Shown: positions 1 to 7,102, counted from the first letter of the stretch. The stretch is DNA of 17,541 nt from Vulcanimicrobiota bacterium (GCA_019245275.1 JAFARW010000059.1:1-17541), one strand, 5' to 3'. A program made the numbers and translations. Notes: generated from the sequence alone by a model not told the origin.

Positions 1-1
1 G

Positions 2-898
2 AGCGCTTCCGTCTTTCGGACTGAAGTTCCGGTCGAGCGACCGTTTGATCTGTACCTTACCACGCTCGCGTTACAGCGCCTCAGCACGAACGCGGTCGAC
101 GTTCTGAGTGGCGACGGCACGTACCGGCGCGCGCTGCAGGATCACCAACGCACACTCCTTTTGCGCGTGCGACAGCTCGGACCGGAGAAAATCGCCGTAG
201 AACTTGCAGGCACGCGCAGCGAGCGATTGGTTTCAGTCGCGCAGCGCATGCTCGGCACCGATGTTGACTTGCGAGCGTGGGGGCGACGCGTTGCCGCAAT
301 TCCGTGGCTGCGCGACTTATCGAGACTTCATAGGGGACTCCGTCCTCCGCGTTATCCGACGCTCTGGGAAGCCGTCGCGCATGCGATCGTCTTTCAGCAG
401 ATCAGCATCCACGCTGCCGGTGCAATCATGCAGCGCTTTGTCATGCGTTTTTCAGGCCCGATCGAGGATGAAGATATCGTGCTGTACCCGTTTCCGGCGG
501 TCAACATCATTGCGAATGCTCCACTCAGCAGTTTGCGTAGCGTCGGTTTAAGCGCCAACAAGGCGCACGCGCTCAAGCAGTGCGCGATCGCATTTGCCCG
601 GGAGCAAGTTAAGGAAAAATCATTCGCACGGTTAGCGAGCGCCGAGGCGATCGCTGCGCTGAGTGCACTACGTGGCATTGGACCCTGGAGTGCAGCCGTG
701 ATCTTGCTGCGCGGACTCGGCCGCCTGGATGTCTTTCCGCTGAACGACTCCGGCGTCGCGGCAAGCCTCAAACTTCTTTCAGGCAGAACAACCGTCAATC
801 TCGATCGACTCCTCTTGCAATTGGGTGACCAGCGCGGCATGCTGTACTTCCACTTGCTGCTCGGGCGCTTGGCGCACGCCGGAAAGGTAGAACGATGA
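2..898 (+). CDS. DNA-3-methyladenine glycosylase, AlkA/HhH-GPD type (5' partial)
   Basis: Base-excision-repair glycosylase that removes alkylated purines from DNA. The reading frame is open from the left edge, so the start codon lies outside; 298 residues are visible, already longer than E. coli AlkA (about 282), so little is missing. The first ~75 residues (PFDLYLTTLALQRL, then DVLSGDGTYRRAL) look like the AlkA N-terminal domain. A TTG at 161 could be mistaken for a start but would cut this domain. The catalytic HhH-GPD part follows: a QQIS helix typical of AlkA, the hairpin LRGIGPWSAAVI, and FPLNDSGV, whose Asp (visible residue 249) matches the catalytic Asp of the family. Its TGA overlaps the ATG of the pirin gene (ATGA), so the two are co-translated. 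Family assignment is firm; the exact substrate range is inference. Confidence 0.9.
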   Translation, partial: SASVFRTEVPVERPFDLYLTTLALQRLSTNAVDVLSGDGTYRRALQDHQRTLLLRVRQLGPEKIAVELAGTRSERLVSVAQRMLGTDVDLRAWGRRVAAIPWLRDLSRLHRGLRPPRYPTLWEAVAHAIVFQQISIHAAGAIMQRFVMRFSGPIEDEDIVLYPFPAVNIIANAPLSSLRSVGLSANKAHALKQCAIAFAREQVKEKSFARLASAEAIAALSALRGIGPWSAAVILLRGLGRLDVFPLNDSGVAASLKLLSGRTTVNLDRLLLQLGDQRGMLYFHLLLGRLAHAGKVER

Positions 899-1620
899 AG
901 ACCCTCGCTACTCCACCTCAAACCTTTGCCGTGCAACGGTCGCAGCAGCGGTATTTTGCAGACCACGGCTGGCTGAAAACCTACCACTCTTTCAGCTTCG
1001 CCGATTACTTCGATCCGAACAACGAGCGGTGGGGGGCGTTGCGCGTCTTTAACGACGATCGCATTGCACCGGCGCAGGGGTTTCCGCCGCATCCGCATCG
1101 CGACATGGAGATCCTTACTTACGTTCTCGCGGGCGAGCTCGAGCATGAAGACAGCATGGGAAACCGCGGCGTCGTACGCGACGGGGGCGTGCAATTCATG
1201 AGCGCCGGTACCGGCGTGCGCCACAGCGAATTCAACCACTCGAAAACTGAGGAGCTGCATCTCGTGCAGATGTGGGTCTTACCGGGCAGGGTGGGCACGA
1301 AACCGAGCTACGGACAGAAAGACTTCACTACGGAAGATCGACGCGGTCGTTGGCTGGTCGTCGCGAGTGGCGAGAAAAGCTTGCAGGCGCCGATCGCGCT
1401 GACGCAAGATGCGACATTGCGCGTCGCACGACTCGAAGCTTCATCGCTCGAGCACGAGTTTGCGCCGCGGCGCTACGGATTCTTGTTTGTTGCTCACGGG
1501 TCGCTGAGCGCGAACGGTGAAGCGCTGAACGCGGGCGACGCGGTTCGCATTTACGATATTCCGAAGCTCGATGTATCCGGTACGGGCGAAGTCGTCTTCT
1601 GGGATCTCCCCACAGGCTAG
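895..1620 (+). CDS. Pirin family protein (bicupin)
   Basis: A 241-residue pirin, a normal length for bacterial YhhW/YhaK-type members. The N-terminal cupin carries the mononuclear metal site: His66 and His68 in FPPHPHRDMEI, and His110 and Glu112 in AGTGVRHSEF. All four ligands of the family are present, so it should bind Fe or another divalent metal. The conserved opening HGWLKTYHSFSFADYFDP is intact at residues 24-41. The C-terminal cupin (about 150-241) is more divergent, as usual. Some family members act as quercetin 2,3-dioxygenases; others are redox-sensing regulators. The sequence does not decide between these. It starts inside the stop of the glycosylase gene and is probably its operon partner. 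The protein is cytoplasmic, with no signal peptide. Confidence 0.93.
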   Translation: MKTLATPPQTFAVQRSQQRYFADHGWLKTYHSFSFADYFDPNNERWGALRVFNDDRIAPAQGFPPHPHRDMEILTYVLAGELEHEDSMGNRGVVRDGGVQFMSAGTGVRHSEFNHSKTEELHLVQMWVLPGRVGTKPSYGQKDFTTEDRRGRWLVVASGEKSLQAPIALTQDATLRVARLEASSLEHEFAPRRYGFLFVAHGSLSANGEALNAGDAVRIYDIPKLDVSGTGEVVFWDLPTG

Positions 1621-1639
1621 CGGAGAAGCGAATTTGCCT

Positions 1640-2194
1640 ATGAGTAAGCTGTCGATGGCGCTAGTTCTCCTCGCGATCGCGTTGGGCGTTTGCAACAGTA
1701 GCGGAAGCGCGGCGACAGGCGCGGATTCAATCGCTCGGTGGTTCGAGAGCGGCAGATGTCCGGCGTTAACAACGATCTCGAGCTCTGAGCATCCGCCCGT
1801 AGCTAAACGCGACGCGGGCGGCGTGATTCTCACCGCCGTGCCTCGATTGTACGGATCGAGATATTTCTACGATCCGACTAGCCGCTTCGCGCTCCATCTC
1901 GACATCCCGGAGAAGAATGCGGAGACGCTCATCCTACGCGTCGTAAGCGGCGCTCCGCCGAAAGGCGTGCCACAGCGTGATTTGAGCAAGGCGCGCACGG
2001 CGTCGGGAATCAAGCTCGGCTCGAGTGCTGCTGCTGTAAGTGCAGCTCTGGGCACGCCGATGATCGTCAACGCCTGCGGTCTCGAACGGTACGTCTATCA
2101 GAAACCCGGCGAAGGATTGCGGCTGCTGACCTTCACGATTAGTCACCGCCGAGTTGTCGAGATTTTTGATTACCAAGGTGTGGCATACCCATAG
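1640..2194 (+). CDS. Small secreted protein of unknown function
   Basis: A 184-residue protein I do not recognise. Residues 1-24 form a Sec signal peptide (SKLS, a hydrophobic run ALVLLAIALG, then SGSA before the likely cut). Cys18 is preceded by LGV, a poor lipobox, so a lipoprotein is unlikely. The mature part has two cysteines (40 and 146) that could pair. Residues 120-140 (TASGIKLGSSAAAVSAALG) resemble the small 'G-I-x-LG-x-S-x3-V-x3-LG' unit of SmpA/BamE-like envelope proteins, followed by beta strands; this resemblance is weak. Start choice: ATG 1640 gives a clean signal peptide. TTG 1634, two codons upstream in frame and better spaced from GGAG at 1622, is an alternative. ATG 1571 would run through the pirin end and bury the signal peptide. 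It lies 19 bases after pirin and converges with the permease gene. Confidence 0.75.
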   Translation: MSKLSMALVLLAIALGVCNSSGSAATGADSIARWFESGRCPALTTISSSEHPPVAKRDAGGVILTAVPRLYGSRYFYDPTSRFALHLDIPEKNAETLILRVVSGAPPKGVPQRDLSKARTASGIKLGSSAAAVSAALGTPMIVNACGLERYVYQKPGEGLRLLTFTISHRRVVEIFDYQGVAYP

Positions 2195-2200
2195 CGCTTC

Positions 2201-3001
2201 CTAGCCGCCTTGGATGACGACGCGGCGCGCGGCGGCTCGCCATACGACCATTGAAAGCAGTCCGAAGAGCGCAAGCCAAAGCGCCTGCGCGATGAAGTAC
2301 AGTTCGTACTGCGCGGGCCGAATCAAGCCGACGTAGATTAGCAGCGGCGTCGAGTAGATTGCCGCAAACGGCAACGCGAAGAGAATGCGCCCAAAGATAC
2401 CGGGAAAGAACGTCAGCGGAATGATCTGCCCGCTCAACAGATCGGAAACCCAGCGCACGATCAACTGAATCGCGAACGTTTCCAGCGTCCAAAACGCGAT
2501 CGCGTTCATGAGAAAGTTGAGGAAGAAGTTGACGAGATACCCGAGCAGGAACGAGAAGGCGAACGCGAGCGCCGCCTGCGGCGAGGCCGGCAAGTCGACG
2601 TGGACGAGAAAAAGCGCAAAGATCAGCGACGGCACGACGAGCAGTGCGTGGACGAGCGTCTGACCGACGCCGTCGCTAAAGAAGTACATCGGCAGGCTGA
2701 TCGGCTTCATCAAGTCGGTTGCGATCGTGCCTTCGCGGATTTTCTCGCGGATCGAGCGCGTGCCGTCGACCTCTAAGATCAGCGACATCAACAGCGCGAC
2801 GGTCGCGTATGTGATCATTGAATGAAGGGGCAGGCCGAACGGCGCGACGTTTTGCGCATAGAGCGCTGTCCACAGCGAACGCAACAAGTACACGCGCAGG
2901 ACGAGCGAGACAACCTCGGTCAGCACTTCCATCCGGTAGGTCGCCTCGCGCGCGAATGCTTTGCGCGCGAACTCGATGTAGGGCTCAGCGCGAAAGCGCA
3001 C
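2201..3001 (-). CDS. ABC-2 type transporter permease (DUF990/COG4587-like)
   Basis: Integral membrane subunit, 266 residues, with about six hydrophobic segments (roughly 28-48, 60-77, 113-135, 143-180, 190-223 and 235-257). Two segments typical of the ABC2_membrane_6 (DUF990) family are visible: the cytoplasmic loop IREKIREGTIATDLMKPI (84-101) and LLSGQIIPLTFFP (188-200). It is the last gene of a minus-strand operon and begins with GTG six bases after the stop of the beta-helix gene, so it should pair with the ATPase at 3785-4792. Systems of this family usually have two different permease genes; only this one is present, so it may work as a homodimer or with a partner elsewhere. The exported substrate is unknown. 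Confidence 0.88.
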   Translation of the reverse strand: MRFRAEPYIEFARKAFAREATYRMEVLTEVVSLVLRVYLLRSLWTALYAQNVAPFGLPLHSMITYATVALLMSLILEVDGTRSIREKIREGTIATDLMKPISLPMYFFSDGVGQTLVHALLVVPSLIFALFLVHVDLPASPQAALAFAFSFLLGYLVNFFLNFLMNAIAFWTLETFAIQLIVRWVSDLLSGQIIPLTFFPGIFGRILFALPFAAIYSTPLLIYVGLIRPAQYELYFIAQALWLALFGLLSMVVWRAAARRVVIQGG

Positions 3002-3007
3002 GCTGAT

Positions 3008-3775
3008 CTATTTTTTCCCGCGCTTCTCTTTCTCGAGGCCTGCCTCGCGACGGTGGCGCGCTTCTTCAAGTTCCAAAAACATCACATCGACGACTTTGCC
3101 GACGTCGGCGGCTTGCGTGGGCGGCGGTTCTTGCGTCTTTGAAACCGGTTTTGGAGGCGCTTTCTTCGGCGCCTCCGCGACCACGGCGTCTTGCGCATGT
3201 TGCGCGCGCAAAAACTTGGCGTAGTTTTGGGCGGCTTTCTCGCGCACGTCGTCGGTTTGCGGCAGATTGAACACGGTCTCAAAGAAGTTCATCTGCGCGT
3301 GCACTTCCGGAGCTTCACGAGGCGGGTGGATCGTCGCGGGATCGCCGTATGCGATGTGCTGCATCGGCACGTGTTGGCCGGTGCGCACGTGCGTATTGAT
3401 GTGGACGATCCCACCCAGGGCCACGCTGACGCCTGAATCGACTGTTGCGCCGTTGAAGATGCGCGCGCCCGAGGCGATAAACGCGCCGGGTTCGATCGTC
3501 GCGCCGACAATATATGCGCCTGGGCCGATGATGCAGCTCTCGCCGATCGACAACGGGAACTGAATTGCACTCCCGCCGCTCGAGCGAAGTACCGCGTTTT
3601 CCATCACGACGCTGTTCGCGCTGACGAGGAGCGGGGCGCCTTCGGCTGTGAGCACGGCGCCGTGTAAAATCGCACAATCCTCTTCGATCGTTACATCCCC
3701 GCTCAAAACGGCATCCGGTGCGACGTAGGCGCTTGGATGAATTTTGGGTTTCTTTGTGTTGCTCGAGATGATCAT
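3008..3775 (-). CDS. Left-handed beta-helix protein, gamma-carbonic-anhydrase-like without zinc ligands
   Basis: A 255-residue protein whose first ~150 residues are hexapeptide repeats (IHPSAYVAPDAVLSGDVTI onward), ending in HIAYGDPATIHPP. That ending resembles the 'G-x-PAK' ending of gamma-carbonic anhydrases and PaaY/YrdA proteins. Aligned by eye with YrdA, the three zinc histidines are replaced: Arg64 (VVMENAVLR), Pro85 (IIGPGA) and Val90 (YIVGAT). It is therefore probably not an active carbonic anhydrase. After a helix (160-195) comes an Ala/Pro/Lys linker (about 198-224) and a charged C-terminal helix (227-255). ATG 3775 has GAGG eight bases upstream, overlapping the ATPase stop, which suggests translational coupling. 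Lying between ATPase and permease genes, it may be a scaffold or accessory subunit of that transporter; this is inference. Confidence 0.82.
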   Translation of the reverse strand: MIISSNTKKPKIHPSAYVAPDAVLSGDVTIEEDCAILHGAVLTAEGAPLLVSANSVVMENAVLRSSGGSAIQFPLSIGESCIIGPGAYIVGATIEPGAFIASGARIFNGATVDSGVSVALGGIVHINTHVRTGQHVPMQHIAYGDPATIHPPREAPEVHAQMNFFETVFNLPQTDDVREKAAQNYAKFLRAQHAQDAVVAEAPKKAPPKPVSKTQEPPPTQAADVGKVVDVMFLELEEARHRREAGLEKEKRGKK

Positions 3776-3784
3776 GCAGTTACC

Positions 3785-4792
3785 TCATCGGGAACGCTCT
3801 AAGAGCGGGTCTTCGTAGCCTTCGATATAGATTCGGCGGATGATCGATTCGAGATTCGGCTCCTCGATCGAGACATCCGTGATCGGGAACCGCTCGGCTG
3901 CAACGCGGATCAACTGATCTGCTCGCACGCCGTTGCGATCGAAGCGAAACCGCGCGACGATGCCTTCGTTTGAAATCAGTTCCGCATCCGGAAGCTCGAG
4001 ACTGCGTTGCGGTTCACTCATCGTCACGACGAGGATCCGGTGCGTGCCGTATTGCTCTTTGATCCGCTCGATCGGTCCATCGTAGATGATCGTGCCGCGA
4101 TCGATCAGGATGATTCGCTGCGAGAGGCGCTCGACATCCGCGAGATCGTGCGTGGTCAAGATGACTGTCGTACCGCGTTGCTCGTTGATCGTGCGGATGA
4201 AATCGCGGATCGCTTCCTTGGCGACAATGTCCAAGCCGATCGTCGGCTCATCGAGGTAGATGATCTTCGGATCGTGCAGCATCGCGGCCGCGAAATCGCC
4301 GCGCATCCGCTGGCCCAAGGACAGCTGGCGCACCGGCGTCTGGAGGAACTCACTCATCTCCAGCACTTCCGTGAAGTACCGAAGATTCGCCGCGTAGCGG
4401 TCGCGCGGAATTGCATAGATCGCGCGCAGCAATTCGAATGACTCGATCAACGGAAGATCCCAATACAGCTGACTGCGCTGACCGAAGACGACGCCGATGT
4501 GTTTCGCGTTCTCCTTGCGCGCTTTGTACGGGACGAGCCCGTCAACTTCGATTATTCCGGATGTGGGCACGAGGATACCGGTCAACATCTTAATCGTTGT
4601 CGACTTACCGGCGCCGTTCGGGCCGATGTAGCCCACGAGTTCACCTGCTTCGAGCGCCATATTGACGTTGCGGACCGCGACTTTTTCAACGTACTTGCGG
4701 CTGAAGAGCGTGCGCAGCGCGCCGGCCGGTCCGGTTTCGCGTTTGACGGAACGAAAGGACTTGCAAAGGTTGCGCGTGCGGATGATCGGCAT
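3785..4792 (-). CDS. ABC transporter ATP-binding protein (COG4586-like)
   Basis: Nucleotide-binding subunit of an exporter-type ABC system, 335 residues. All motifs are intact: Walker A GPNGAGKST (57-65), Q-loop FGQRSQ (Gln105), signature LSLGQ (157-161), Walker B KIIYLDEP (176-183), D-loop GLD and the switch His215 in LTTHDL. An N-terminal segment of about 40 residues precedes the core (KRETGPAGALRTLFSRKY), as is common in ATPases that pair with DUF990 permeases. The C-terminal ~100 residues are an added regulatory or dimerisation domain. It is the first gene of the minus-strand operon, followed nine bases on by the beta-helix gene. Its start lies 46 bases from the divergent kinase-like gene, so its promoter must be in or near 4793-4838; I see no strong one. 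Substrate unknown. Confidence 0.93.
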   Translation of the reverse strand: MPIIRTRNLCKSFRSVKRETGPAGALRTLFSRKYVEKVAVRNVNMALEAGELVGYIGPNGAGKSTTIKMLTGILVPTSGIIEVDGLVPYKARKENAKHIGVVFGQRSQLYWDLPLIESFELLRAIYAIPRDRYAANLRYFTEVLEMSEFLQTPVRQLSLGQRMRGDFAAAMLHDPKIIYLDEPTIGLDIVAKEAIRDFIRTINEQRGTTVILTTHDLADVERLSQRIILIDRGTIIYDGPIERIKEQYGTHRILVVTMSEPQRSLELPDAELISNEGIVARFRFDRNGVRADQLIRVAAERFPITDVSIEEPNLESIIRRIYIEGYEDPLLERSR

Positions 4793-4838
4793 GGGCAGGA
4801 GGCGCTATTCCACGCGCTGCAAGCGGTCTCTTAGCGAC

Positions 4839-5450
4839 ATGATCGTGACCGTTTCGAACCAATACGGTGCCGGCGCACTCGACATCACCGTCCGCGCGGC
4901 GCAGCAGCTGGGTTACCGCGTTGTCGATCGAGAACTTCCGGTCGTCGTTGCGAAGCGACTGCACACGTCGCCCGACGCCGTCAATGCGAGTGAAGATACG
5001 AGCCGAAACCTCGGCGAGCGTCTGATCAGCGGTCTTGAGCTCGCGACGCCGGAGATCTCACTTGTCGCGCGCGAACAGCCTTCGTTCGATCGCGATTGCC
5101 TGCGTGAAGTCCAAGTCGCGGTGCGCGAGTTTGCCGCGCGGGGGAACGCCTTCATCGTGGGGCGTGCGGCCCATGCGATTTTAGGGCGGCGCGATGACGT
5201 TCTTCGCGTTTTTATGTACGCGCCGCGAGAGTGGCGAATCACACGCGTTAGTGAATCGTTACACGTCCCCCAAACGGAGGCGCAGACGGAAGTCGATCGG
5301 ATCGATCGAGCGCGCCGCGCGTACGTCCACGATTACTACCAGATCGAGTGGGTCGATCCGAAGAATTACGATCTTTGCATCGACACGGCGCGCTGCGGTT
5401 CCGATGGCAGCGCGACACTGATTATCGGCGCGGTGCGCGCGTGCGCCTAG
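4839..5450 (+). CDS. Cytidylate-kinase-like P-loop protein
   Basis: A 203-residue protein of the Cytidylate_kin2 group. The opening IVTVSNQYGAGALDI matches this group's 'ISRxYGSGGxxIA' nucleotide loop. Here the loop is NQYGAGAL, without the Lys-Thr of a classical Walker A, as is usual in the group. Further matches are VVDRE (28-32), a core strand NAFIVGRAAHAIL (103-115), an arginine-rich lid (133-160) and VDPKNYDLCIDT (172-183). Real kinase activity on CMP is not certain. ATG 4839 fits the family's usual start; it has no good ribosome site. A perfect AGGAGG lies at 4797-4802, nine bases before an in-frame ACG (4812), so a nine-codon extension cannot be excluded. Longer versions would overlap the divergent ATPase gene. 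The gene end overlaps the MFS start by ten bases. Confidence 0.8.
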   Translation: MIVTVSNQYGAGALDITVRAAQQLGYRVVDRELPVVVAKRLHTSPDAVNASEDTSRNLGERLISGLELATPEISLVAREQPSFDRDCLREVQVAVREFAARGNAFIVGRAAHAILGRRDDVLRVFMYAPREWRITRVSESLHVPQTEAQTEVDRIDRARRAYVHDYYQIEWVDPKNYDLCIDTARCGSDGSATLIIGAVRACA

Positions 5451-6709
5451 CACGCGACATTTCGCCTGCGATCGAGGAGGCACTCCCAAAACGCGGTCCG
5501 GGCCTTCTTGGTGCACTGAGGTTTCACGACTTTCGGCTGTTGTGGATGGGGCTGCTCGTTTCAAATCTTGGCACGTGGATGCAATTTACGGCGATCGGCT
5601 ACTTCGTCGTTAAGCTGTCGCCGACGCCGCAGTTGGGCTCGCTTTACTTAGGCATCCTCGGCGTGGCTCGCGCAATTCCCGTGTTGCTGGCTTCTCCCGT
5701 GGCGGGCGTCGTCGCCGATCGGTTACCGCGCCGGCGCGTTTTGTTCGTAACGAACTCGACGATTTCGCTGCTCGCACTGCTTTTGGCGGTGCTGACGTCG
5801 CTGCATGCGATCAACATTTGGGGCCTGATTGCGCTTTCGATGTTCAATGCGGCCGCGCAGTCGTTCGACGTACCTGCGCGGCAGAGTTGGGTGCCGCTGC
5901 TCGTAGACCGGGAATACGTCGGCAACGCAATCGGGTTGAACTCGATCGCCTTTAATGCCCCGGCTGTCATCGGACCGGCGATCGCGGGCTTTCTGATCGC
6001 CTATGTGGGTGTTGCGGGCTCATTTTACATCAATGCGGGTGCAACTCTCGCGGTTGTTGCCGCGCTCCTTTTCATGCAATCGCCGCCGCCTTCGAGCACG
6101 ACTCAGGAACCATTGCTCGTTTCGATCCGCACCGGCATCGCGTTCTTGCTTTCACACCGGATCTTGCGCTACGTCATCATCTTTTTTATGGTGAGCGCAC
6201 TTATGGTGCGGCCGTACAGCCTCATGCTTCCGGCGTACGCACTCAACTATCTGCATGCCGATGCAAAAGGACTCGGGTGGGCGATTGCAGCGACCGGTTT
6301 GGGCGGCTTCGGCGGAGCGCTCGTCACAGCGCTGTTCGGATCGCGCGAAAGAAGAGGAACCTTGTGGCTGATTTCAGCCGGGACGATGGGCATCTCCGTC
6401 TTTGCATTGGGTCTGGTACGCACGTTGTGGCTAAGCATTCCGGTGCTTATCCTGATCGGGCTTGCCACGCTCGCATTCATGGGAATGTCGAACATTCTGA
6501 TACAAACGCTCTCGCCCGATGCGGTGCGTGGCCGCGCAGTTTCCGTTTACTCGATGGTCGCGCTTGGTTTTGTACCGGCCGGAGCATTCGTGATTGGCGG
6601 ATTGGGATCGCTGATCGGTCTTGGACATTCGTTCGTCGTTGCCGGCATCGTGACGGCGGTCTTCGTCGTTTGGTTAATGCTGCGCCGTCCGATCATCCGC
6701 ACGGTGTAG
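5441..6709 (+). CDS. MFS transporter, EntS/MFS_3-type exporter
   Basis: A 422-residue, roughly 12-helix major-facilitator protein of the EntS-like (MFS_3) group, which exports siderophores, drugs and other small molecules. Characteristic segments are LRFHDFRLLWMGLLVSNLGT near the N-terminus, the cytoplasmic loop GVVADRLPRRR near residue 89, FDVPARQSWVPLLV near residue 143, and the helix NSIAFNAPAVIGPAIAGF. GTG 5441 is chosen because it is the only start just before the first conserved segment. It overlaps the end of the kinase-like gene by ten bases, suggesting coupled translation. An upstream start at 5348 would only add out-of-frame translation of the kinase gene. It converges with the histone-like gene at 6770. 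No substrate can be read from sequence or context. Confidence 0.9.
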   Translation: MRLARDISPAIEEALPKRGPGLLGALRFHDFRLLWMGLLVSNLGTWMQFTAIGYFVVKLSPTPQLGSLYLGILGVARAIPVLLASPVAGVVADRLPRRRVLFVTNSTISLLALLLAVLTSLHAINIWGLIALSMFNAAAQSFDVPARQSWVPLLVDREYVGNAIGLNSIAFNAPAVIGPAIAGFLIAYVGVAGSFYINAGATLAVVAALLFMQSPPPSSTTQEPLLVSIRTGIAFLLSHRILRYVIIFFMVSALMVRPYSLMLPAYALNYLHADAKGLGWAIAATGLGGFGGALVTALFGSRERRGTLWLISAGTMGISVFALGLVRTLWLSIPVLILIGLATLAFMGMSNILIQTLSPDAVRGRAVSVYSMVALGFVPAGAFVIGGLGSLIGLGHSFVVAGIVTAVFVVWLMLRRPIIRTV

Positions 6710-6712
6710 GTC

Positions 6713-6747
6713 AAATAAAAAAAGCGAGCCGCGAAATGCGACTCGCT
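6713..6747 (-). terminator. Rho-independent terminator of the histone-like gene
   Basis: On the minus strand, AGCGAG (6747-6742) pairs with CTCGCT (6728-6723). One mismatch follows, then three further G:C pairs and a five-base loop, and the stem is followed by TTTTTTTATTT. On the plus strand no T-run follows the stem, so it serves the minus-strand gene, whose stop is 22 bases away. It fills the gap between two convergent genes. Confidence 0.88.
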
Positions 6748-6769
6748 GGACGTTTGGAGAAGCCGGTCC

Positions 6770-6985
6770 TTAGGCCGCTGCCTTCCTCCGGCGGCTCTTG
6801 CGGCGCGGTTTTGCAGACGCCGCTTTGCGCGTCGATTTACGACGCCGTGTCGTCTTGCGAGCTTTCTTCCGTCCGCCCTTGCGCGCGACTTTACGCCGGC
6901 GCGTCGTGCGTTTAGCTGTTGATTTCTTGCGAGCTCCGCCTTTTCTTGAAGCGGATTTCTTCGCTCTTTTACGTTTGGCTGCCAT
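6770..6985 (-). CDS. Lysine/arginine-rich histone-H1-like DNA-binding protein
   Basis: A 71-residue protein with 18 Lys and 20 Arg (54% basic) and no acidic, aromatic or Cys residue. The remainder is Ala, Ser, Thr and Gly. It contains an imperfect internal repeat: RKGGARKK...TTRRRK (14-32) and RKGGRKK...TTRRRK (35-50). This composition resembles H1 tails, chlamydial Hc1/Hc2, AlgP and the tails of HU-like proteins. It should be disordered until bound to DNA or RNA and probably acts in nucleoid compaction. The coding status is supported by ATG 6985, a candidate promoter at 7041-7070 and a good intrinsic terminator at 6713-6747, making it a single-gene unit. Because repeats of this composition evolve by slippage, homology to a particular family cannot be claimed. 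Ribosomal or RNA-binding roles are alternatives. Confidence 0.8.
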   Translation of the reverse strand: MAAKRKRAKKSASRKGGARKKSTAKRTTRRRKVARKGGRKKARKTTRRRKSTRKAASAKPRRKSRRRKAAA

Positions 6986-7018
6986 TATTCTGTGCAGTCA
7001 TCCTTTCTCTGATCTCAT

Positions 7019-7040
7019 GGAGACCAGGGTTGTTGTCTCC
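7019..7040. repeat. Inverted repeat GGAGAC-N10-GTCTCC at the presumed transcription start
   Basis: The six-base arms at 7019-7024 and 7035-7040 are perfectly complementary and abut the candidate -10 box of the histone-like gene. The expected start point falls at the edge of the repeat. It could be an operator for a repressor or a leader hairpin; chance cannot be excluded for six-base arms. Confidence 0.35.
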
Positions 7041-7070
7041 TTTATACAGCAAACTAGCGGGTGCACGCAA
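7041..7070 (-). promoter_or_regulatory. Candidate sigma-70-type promoter for the histone-like gene
   Basis: Read on the minus strand: TTGCGT (7070-7065), an 18-base spacer, then TATAAA (7046-7041) preceded by TG in CTGTATAAA. The -10 box matches the consensus at five of six bases, the -35 box at about half. Transcription would begin near 7034, giving a leader of about 50 bases before ATG 6985. AGGATG, 14-19 bases before the ATG, could be a distant ribosome site. Confidence 0.5.
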
Positions 7071-7102
7071 GTTTTGGCGTTGCGCGACGGGAAGTGCAAG
7101 TC

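Noticed and set aside
161..163. TTG as start of the glycosylase gene
   Set aside because: The frame is open to the left edge and the upstream residues are those of the AlkA N-terminal domain.
394..1260. Long open frame (288 codons) on the minus strand opposite the glycosylase and pirin genes
   Set aside because: It runs antisense to two genes with intact catalytic motifs and encodes no recognisable motif; GC-rich codon use opens such frames by chance.
1571..1573. ATG 1571 as start of the small secreted protein
   Set aside because: It lies inside the pirin gene and would place 23 unrelated residues before an evident signal peptide; ATG 1640 or TTG 1634 fits better.
4662..4838. Upstream starts (4662, 4782, 4791) for the kinase-like gene
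   Set aside because: They would overlap the divergent ATPase gene and add residues absent from the family, which begins at the first beta strand.
5751..5760. GTTCGTAACGAAC near 5744-5756 as a second LexA-type box
   Set aside because: The half-sites are in the opposite order (GTTC-N5-GAAC) and it lies deep inside the MFS coding region.
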